A stretch of DNA of 64,000 bases from CAIVAT01 sp964473485 (GTDB lineage Bacteria > Bacteroidota > Bacteroidia > Bacteroidales > FEN-979). The stretch's first letter is position 1. Each line of letters opens with the position of its first letter. The notes under the pieces were generated by a model. It had not been told where the DNA came from and did not search any database. It saw nothing but the letters and a program-made list of their open reading frames with translations. This document shows, in pieces, positions 58,980-64,000 of this stretch. The position numbers and the translations under genes were made by a program. The DNA is taken from the NCBI GenBank assembly GCA_964473485.1, contig CAYYPH010000001.1, forward strand, positions 186,001 through 250,000. The letters are read 5' to 3'.

Positions 58980-60322
58980 AAATCATCCTCCATCATGTCA
59001 GGTAATAATTTTTCAGCATATTCCCTTTTCAGTTTATCCTCAAAACTGGACAAGTAACCCTGTGTTGTACTGATATTGCGGTGTCCAAGTGATTCACTTA
59101 TGAATTCAACTGAGGCTCCTGAACGCTTTAAAACTGTTGCAAATGAATGCCTGGCGGTGTAGGTGGTCACCGGGTCTATTTCCAAGTGTTTGCATATTCG
59201 TTTCATATTCTTATTTATAGTCTTAACAAGCTGCTTTACAGTGTCGTATTCCTCAACGGGTGTCATTTCTTTTTGTAGGATCGGGAAAATGTACTGATCA
59301 GGTTTGGCTGGCTTGTTTCCCCAGCGGTCGATGATCCGGCCAATCTGCCGGGTTATCATAATTTCAATGGGCTGTCTTTCCTCTACGGATTCTGCCGTTT
59401 TGGCTCGTATCAGGGTTATTTTTGCGTCTCCTGCAGCATCCCGGACAATATCTGAATATTTTAACCGACAAACATCCTTCATGTTAATTCCGTTACACAT
59501 GTAGGAGAATAGCCAGAGGTCTCTGCATCGTTGCTCTGTTGTCCCGGTAATTGCCCGGTAAGCTGCAATCATTCCAACCTGTTCTAATGTCAAGGCTTTT
59601 TTAGTGTTCCTGCCCTTTGGGATTTGATACAGGCCGTTCTTTGGCTTACCAAAGGGATAAACAAGCCCTTTGATTTTTGATTCGTTAAACATGGTCCTGA
59701 CGTTTCTAAGGTAAATACCTACGGTGGTCAGGCTGTTTGTGTGCAATCTGGTTTTTTCTTTTCCGGCTTTGGTCTGCCATTTAATGACCCTGGGGGTTAA
59801 CATCCAGTTTTGATATTTTTTCAGAAACGAAACCGTTACAGACTTGAACAATAATTCACTTTTTCCTGTGAATTCCGCCAGGCTTTTGGCAGTACATTCA
59901 TAACTTACGGCCGTACTTATTCTTTTCTCCTGTCGTAATCTTTCGGCTGCCGCATTCAGTTCAACCAGCAAATCCGATTTATCGCGCAATGTGAAATAAC
60001 TACTCTCAAAGACATCAAAAGTAAATTCTGGCATGTCCCTGATAATGGCAATGGCACGTTGTTCCAAAGATGAAAGATGAATTTTCAGGGTTTTATACGG
60101 CTCCTTTGGCTTCGGGTCGTTCAGGGCCCGGTTAAATTCGTCCTGGGTCATGTATATGGTTCTCTTCGCCGGATCATTCAAGGTATAGTATTTTCTTTTG
60201 CCCTGGAATGTCACGCGAAGTTTTACGGGGTGTCGGGGGCTTTCATTGTCCTGAACAACTTCTTTTTTTTGCTTTCTGGTTTCCAGAATAATCGAAGTAA
60301 CTGCGGAGGTCTCTGTTTTCAT
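58976..60322 (-). CDS. Tyrosine recombinase (integrase) of the element
   Basis: 448 residues from the ATG at 60322 (MKTETSAVTS). The first start at 60394 is set aside because its extra residues are encoded by the repeat sequence. The N-terminal arm-binding and SAM-like regions are followed by the catalytic domain, with LWLFSYMCNGINMKDVCRLKYSD, ARHSFATVLKRSG (H-x-x-R box) and LGHRNISTTQGYLS (nucleophile Tyr). It is of the type used by Bacteroidota mobile elements. It integrates the element at the 3' half of tRNA-Arg, lying 185 bases from the right attachment site. Confidence 0.92.
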   Translation of the reverse strand: MKTETSAVTSIILETRKQKKEVVQDNESPRHPVKLRVTFQGKRKYYTLNDPAKRTIYMTQDEFNRALNDPKPKEPYKTLKIHLSSLEQRAIAIIRDMPEFTFDVFESSYFTLRDKSDLLVELNAAAERLRQEKRISTAVSYECTAKSLAEFTGKSELLFKSVTVSFLKKYQNWMLTPRVIKWQTKAGKEKTRLHTNSLTTVGIYLRNVRTMFNESKIKGLVYPFGKPKNGLYQIPKGRNTKKALTLEQVGMIAAYRAITGTTEQRCRDLWLFSYMCNGINMKDVCRLKYSDIVRDAAGDAKITLIRAKTAESVEERQPIEIMITRQIGRIIDRWGNKPAKPDQYIFPILQKEMTPVEEYDTVKQLVKTINKNMKRICKHLEIDPVTTYTARHSFATVLKRSGASVEFISESLGHRNISTTQGYLSSFEDKLKREYAEKLLPDMMEDDL

Positions 60323-60340
60323 GGTTTTCGATAAAAAGTA

Positions 60341-60365
60341 CACATCAAAGTACACATCAAAAGTA
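60341..60365 (-). promoter_or_regulatory. Integrase promoter overlapping a candidate arm-type site
   Basis: The -7-like box TACTTTTG on the minus strand (60358-60365) abuts the 17-bp string 60341-60357 that is repeated at 51798-51814. Integrase bound to the string could repress its own gene. Transcription would start near 60351. Confidence 0.45.
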
Positions 60366-60506
60366 ATCATTTTTAATTTACTTTGATCTGCCATGATGAA
60401 AATAATTTATTTTATTTGATGAAAACAGACTGATTTATAATATCTTTGTATCGAAGTTGATCAATTAACGATTTATTGTAATTAAGGAAAAACAGGGGGG
60501 TGTGTA

Positions 60507-60552
60507 TGACTACGGATCAGAAGGTTAGGGGTTTGAATCCCTTCGGGGTCAC
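60507..60552 (+). repeat. attR: 46-bp direct repeat
   Basis: Perfect copy of 51722-51767. It is a 3' tRNA fragment without the CCA and with the native downstream sequence attached. Confidence 0.92.
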
Positions 60553-60560
60553 AACAGAAT

Positions 60561-60597
60561 CAGCCACTTACAGACATCATTGTAGGTGGCTGTTTTC
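60561..60597 (+). terminator. Displaced native terminator of tRNA-Arg
   Basis: A 12-bp stem (60561-60572 with 60581-60592, one G-T pair) and an 8-base loop, followed by TTTT. It lies nine bases after attR, where the tRNA terminator would be before insertion. Confidence 0.7.
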
Positions 60598-60659
60598 GTG
60601 TTGGATTCTCAGAATAAAACAAAAAGTTCAGGGAACCGTGCAAACTGTGCAGTGGCTCA

Positions 60660-61144
60660 TTATTTTATAACCATCAGCTTTTGGGTGCATACGTTTTTGT
60701 TGGTTGTCACTGAAACCAAATACATGCCAGGCTTAAACTCAGTAAGGTTGATTGGTATTTGGTTATTTCCCTTCACTACGGTCACTGGTTCAACCGAACC
60801 GGAATTCCGGCCGGCGATGTCGTTTATCGCAATGCGAATGGTCATGGATGAGGGCAGGTCAATGCATATCGATGTAAAATCGATGGCCGGATTAGGATAT
60901 ATTTTAAAAGATCCGGAACCTGAAACCCGGTCATTTCTCCTCTGTTGTTGGCGCAAATGAAAAAAGATGAATCAAGAGCAACGAGATCTGAGACAACAGC
61001 TGCATCGATCCCGGTACTTGATATCCATTGTCCCCTGAGTTCGATAACGCTCAGGAGAAAGAAGATTAACAGCACTATATGGAGGTTTGCTGATTTACAT
61101 ATGGGATGCAGTGGTCTGATAGTCATAAGTATACGTTCGACCAT
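60660..61144 (-). pseudogene. Remnant of a type IX secreted protein
   Basis: The upstream part encodes a signal peptide and the start of a propeller-like repeat (LHIVLLIFFLLSVIELRGQW; SSTGIDAAVVSDLVALDSSFF). The downstream part, in another frame, encodes a complete type IX sorting tail (FKIYPNPAIDFTSICIDLP to YLVSVTTNKNVCTQKLMVIK). The two frames meet near 60930, so a large internal deletion plus frame change removed the middle. No intact product is possible. Confidence 0.65.
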
Positions 61145-61348
61145 AATCACTTAGTATTAATACAAAATTATTCGTTTATTCGATCAATGAAAATTATTGC
61201 TGCTTTAATTATTGAGAATTCATCACTTATCATATCATTGTACCTCTCCATGCCGTTCAGGTTATGATCCCGTTACTTGCAGAAAGAAAGATTGCGATTA
61301 TCTTTGCCGCTAACGTTATCAGTTACCGAATTGATCAGTTTACGCCGG

Positions 61349-62377
61349 ATGAAAAGAAAGTTTTGCTGTACCTGGTTCCTCCTGGTATCCTCCGTGCTGC
61401 TTCCGTGGCATCTGTCGGCCCAGGCCGTGTATTCTCTGGGCGAGGGCAACGGTTGCAAGGGCTGCATGATCACCGGCAACTATAAAGCCTTGCAACCGCT
61501 CACTGACTCTGAAAGAGTGCTTTTGCAGGCAAACGTGACCTCCCCGGGAACCTACCTGATTCAGACAGACCAGATAAATGGCATTCAATTCAGTGCGGAA
61601 GGTCAGTTTGAGGTTACAGGTATACAGCTTGTCGTTTTACACGGAAAAGGAGCCCCTCTTGATGGGTTGACGGCCCGTTTTCGTGTTACCGGCAGCGGAG
61701 ACAGCAAGGACTGTTTTTTCGAAATAACGGCATCACCCTGGGAATGCGGCATGAATTTCACCGATCACAGGGACTCACAGCAATACCGTACGGTAAATAT
61801 TGGCAACCAATGCTGGATGGCCCAGAACCTCGACTACGGCGAACAGATCAATTACCAGTGGAATCAGAAGAACAACGGGATTACTGAGAAATACTGCTAC
61901 CTTGGGAACAAAAGCAACTGCGATATTTATGGTGCACTTTACCAGTGGGATGAAGCCATGGAGTACACCTCAACCGAGGGTGCCAAAGGCGTTTGTCCGC
62001 CAGGATGGCACATCCCGACCGATCGTGAATGGTGTATGCTGACCACTGCCATCGACCCCGCAGTCGACTGCCAGGTGATCGGCGCCAGCGGAAACAGCGG
62101 GGGAGGGGAGATGAAAACGACAGGCACTACCTACTGGTCGCCCCCGAATGACGGGGCCACCGATTTCAGCGGCTTTTCGGCAATGCCGGGCGGCCACCGC
62201 GATTACCCCGGAAGTTTTGCAAGCCGCTCGTATATCGGGTTCTTCTGGACCTCCACTGCCTGCGGCCCTGCACACGCCTGGATCAGGAGCCTGCATTATT
62301 TCGACAATAAGGTGAACCGCGATGATTATGTGAAGTCGAACGGGTTCTCGGTCAGGTGTGTGAAGGATTCCCGCTGA
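61349..62377 (+). CDS. Exported FISUMP-domain protein
   Basis: 342 residues from the ATG at 61349, with a signal peptide (MKRKFCCTWFLLVSSVLLPWHLSAQ). The C-terminal 200 residues form a Fibrobacter succinogenes major paralogous domain: YRTVNIGNQCWMAQNLDYG, then YGALYQWDEAM, GVCPPGWHIPTDREWCML and FWTSTACGPAHAWIRSL, with several conserved cysteines. The first half has beta-strand-like character and a CKGCM motif. It should be surface or periplasmic. Function is unknown. It ends 28 bases from the convergent transglutaminase gene. Confidence 0.85.
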   Translation: MKRKFCCTWFLLVSSVLLPWHLSAQAVYSLGEGNGCKGCMITGNYKALQPLTDSERVLLQANVTSPGTYLIQTDQINGIQFSAEGQFEVTGIQLVVLHGKGAPLDGLTARFRVTGSGDSKDCFFEITASPWECGMNFTDHRDSQQYRTVNIGNQCWMAQNLDYGEQINYQWNQKNNGITEKYCYLGNKSNCDIYGALYQWDEAMEYTSTEGAKGVCPPGWHIPTDREWCMLTTAIDPAVDCQVIGASGNSGGGEMKTTGTTYWSPPNDGATDFSGFSAMPGGHRDYPGSFASRSYIGFFWTSTACGPAHAWIRSLHYFDNKVNRDDYVKSNGFSVRCVKDSR

Positions 62378-62405
62378 AAAAGCGTGGTAATGATTAATGA
62401 ATGTG

Positions 62406-64000
62406 CTACTTCATCGAAGGGTTCAGCCGCCGGAATATGCGGATCAGGTCGTCGCCAATGCCAATCCGATATCCCTCCGTTATATAGCGTATGGTTCCCG
62501 ATCCCTCCGCGAAGACTACCAGGGGAAGAGATACCGAACCGCTTTTCCCCAGATCGGCGGGAGTGAATGCGAATGCAGTTTTGTGGGAATAGACCGTATT
62601 TTCAGGCAACGCGGAAGCCTCCCCCGAACGGAATGACTTCATCTCAGGTTCCGAAGGGAACACCAGGATGACCTTACCTGGCCACTTTTCGAATTCTCCC
62701 CGTTTCAGCCTTATGTCCGACAAAAAATGCTTGGTGGGTTCCTTGTCGGGATCGATCCATGCGATGACGGAACCGTGGCTCAGCGGGGGAGTGAACAGGT
62801 TCATGTTCAGCCGGCCCAGATCGGGAAGCGGCAACTCATCCCTGCGTAGCGATATGACCTTCTCCACCTGTTCGCCCGCCGGAAGGTTGAAAAACATAAG
62901 CGAAGTCAGTACCGTGCCGCCCACAATGCGGTTACCGGTCACCATCAGGTAATGGCCCGGCTGAAGATCGAGCCGGCACGGATAGGTTTTCACCAGCGGG
63001 CTTCCTTCATAATCGAGCGACCGGAAAAATCCGTCCTTGTATTGCTCAATCGTGTAATGAATGTAATATTCCGGGTTGCGGTCATTCTGCGGATCATTCT
63101 TCAGTATAAGCGTGCCCCTGGCCATGGTCTCCTCCTCTTTCTTTTCAAATGCAACGTCATTCCAGCGCTGATCTTTGTGGAACTGCGGAATGCGCGATCC
63201 GGGTTCAAGCCGGGCGGGAATCCCGATACTCCTGCACATGGCCACGAACAGGATGTCGCGGGAGTGTGGGTCTGTGATCCCTAATTCGAAGGAACCGACC
63301 GGTGTCAGGGGAGCGCGTCCCCAGTTCGCGGTTGTGCTGACCGTGATGTTCCTGACGATCCAATCGGCCAATGAAAGAGGATTCTCACGTGACGCAGTGA
63401 TAAGATCGGCGCCGAGCTTCTCCAGGAAATATTCCCTGAATGGTTTCAGGAACTCATTGTCGACCCGGGGATTAAGAACAAACGGATACAATAGTTCCGG
63501 ATCCTCAGTCAGGGGCCGGGATTTCCCGTAACCGGATAATTGATCGGCCAGAACCTCAGGGCTCACATCCCTGAGATCCTTTTCCGATAAATTTTCAAGC
63601 AGCGCAAAGACCAGGTTCCTCAGGTCACGGGGCGCATCGGCAAGGAATCCGGAGATCTCGCGCCAGTTTCCACGCGAAAGTTTGAGATATTGCCACAGGG
63701 TATCGCGATCGATTCCAAGCGTTTCGGCAAGCCGGTACGCTTTTACCGAGTCGATGAAGGTCGATTCGTAATTCTGCCTTGTCCGATCTTCAAACGCCAG
63801 CCGCTCCTTGTTCAGCTTTTTCAGCGAATCGCTGACCGTGATTTCGACCGGTTTTTCCACCGGGGGTGTAAAATCAAAGGTTTTTGCGATCTCTTCGCCG
63901 GGGGTCAGGTTCAGGACGATCCTGGCTGAATCGGTGGATGCCACGCTCACCTTCTGGTAACCGAAACTGCTTCCCCTGGCAGCCCATATCAGCAGATCGC
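62406..64000 (-). CDS. Transglutaminase-like domain protein, C-terminal part (cut by right edge)
   Basis: The frame is open to the right edge with no preceding start, so the gene begins outside. The visible 531 residues include a transglutaminase-like core (NPLSLADWIVRNITV; DILFVAMCRSIGIPARLEPG, with the Cys), a region ending in NDVAFEKKEEE, then beta-rich domains and a C-terminal NPSMK. The start of the visible part (DLLIWAARGSSFGYQKVSV) belongs to another beta domain. Such proteins are often periplasmic or surface proteins in Bacteroidota. The catalytic His and Asp are not clearly seen in the fragment. Confidence 0.8.
   Translation of the reverse strand, partial: DLLIWAARGSSFGYQKVSVASTDSARIVLNLTPGEEIAKTFDFTPPVEKPVEITVSDSLKKLNKERLAFEDRTRQNYESTFIDSVKAYRLAETLGIDRDTLWQYLKLSRGNWREISGFLADAPRDLRNLVFALLENLSEKDLRDVSPEVLADQLSGYGKSRPLTEDPELLYPFVLNPRVDNEFLKPFREYFLEKLGADLITASRENPLSLADWIVRNITVSTTANWGRAPLTPVGSFELGITDPHSRDILFVAMCRSIGIPARLEPGSRIPQFHKDQRWNDVAFEKKEEETMARGTLILKNDPQNDRNPEYYIHYTIEQYKDGFFRSLDYEGSPLVKTYPCRLDLQPGHYLMVTGNRIVGGTVLTSLMFFNLPAGEQVEKVISLRRDELPLPDLGRLNMNLFTPPLSHGSVIAWIDPDKEPTKHFLSDIRLKRGEFEKWPGKVILVFPSEPEMKSFRSGEASALPENTVYSHKTAFAFTPADLGKSGSVSLPLVVFAEGSGTIRYITEGYRIGIGDDLIRIFRRLNPSMK

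Larger units (their letters stand above)
51722..60552. mobile_element. Integrated element in tRNA-Arg, candidate phage satellite
   Basis: About 8.8 kb lies between two perfect 46-bp direct repeats (51722-51767 and 60507-60552), the left being the 3' half of the tRNA-Arg gene. It carries an integrase next to the right end, an HTH protein, nuclease, replication-like protein, TerS and TerL, an ADP-ribosyltransferase-like protein and unknown genes, nearly all on the minus strand, and three genes near the left end that look like cargo. No capsid, portal, protease or tail gene is present, so it cannot form a particle on its own. This is an integrated satellite-like or remnant element. The cargo includes a lipoprotein at 52657. 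Confidence 0.9.

Overview
The window comes from a member of the Bacteroidota, probably Bacteroidales or a relative. The evidence is a SusC-style TonB-dependent receptor with an N-terminal carboxypeptidase-regulatory domain, a type IX secretion (Por) C-terminal tail, -7 boxes of the TAnnTTTG type upstream of many genes, a BNR/FISUMP-style surface protein, and a tyrosine integrase and terminase genes of the kind seen in Bacteroidota elements. I cannot name the species.

Region 1 (1-51590) is a very large, mostly minus-strand biosynthetic cluster of the aryl-polyene/flexirubin type. An ammonia-lyase close to flavobacterial tyrosine ammonia-lyase (50040-51590) should give a hydroxycinnamate starter. 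Ketoreductase (49244), FabB-type synthase (45921), carrier proteins (45618, 35479, 18237), ApeP- and ApeI-like hotdog dehydratases (42949, 26143), two tandem KS/chain-length-factor pairs (34274+33175 and 31906+30747), further synthases (36393+35738, 18585, 23007), a malonyltransferase (17314), two crotonases and a 3-hydroxyacyl dehydrogenase (20259-25629) would build and dehydrate the chain. Thioesterases (37573, 25751), an LpxL-like acyltransferase (44698), two BtrH-like acyltransferases with two paralogous small partners (40054-42952), a C45 acyltransferase (5879) and a triple fusion of MMPL exporter, PlsC acyltransferase and methyltransferase (10806-14660) suggest chain transfer to a lipid or other acceptor and export. 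LolA-like and LolB-like proteins (29324, 28633), a polysaccharide-deacetylase-family protein (29946), a DUF2062 glycosyltransferase (14653) and ABC-2 exporter parts (1, 37991, 39302) fit delivery to the envelope. Four cobalamin-type radical SAM proteins (4545, 15924, 21295, 43335), an O-methyltransferase (456) and a FAD oxidoreductase (7581) are candidate tailoring enzymes. No starter CoA ligase or phosphopantetheinyl transferase is visible here. An IS1182-like insertion (47348-49221) sits between the ketoreductase and the FabB-type synthase, inside a low-complexity TTTTGAA tract.

Region 2 (51693-60552) is a tRNA-Arg(ACG) gene whose 3' half is the attachment site of an 8.8 kb integrated element bounded by perfect 46-bp direct repeats. 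The element carries an integrase, an HTH/excisionase-like protein, a VRR-NUC-like nuclease, a replication-initiation-like protein, an ADP-ribosyltransferase-like protein, small and large terminase subunits, a lipoprotein and several unknown genes. It has no capsid, portal or tail gene, which suggests a phage satellite.

Region 3 (60553-64000) holds the displaced tRNA terminator, the remnant of a type IX secreted protein, a FISUMP-domain exported protein and the 3' part of a transglutaminase-family gene that runs off the right edge.
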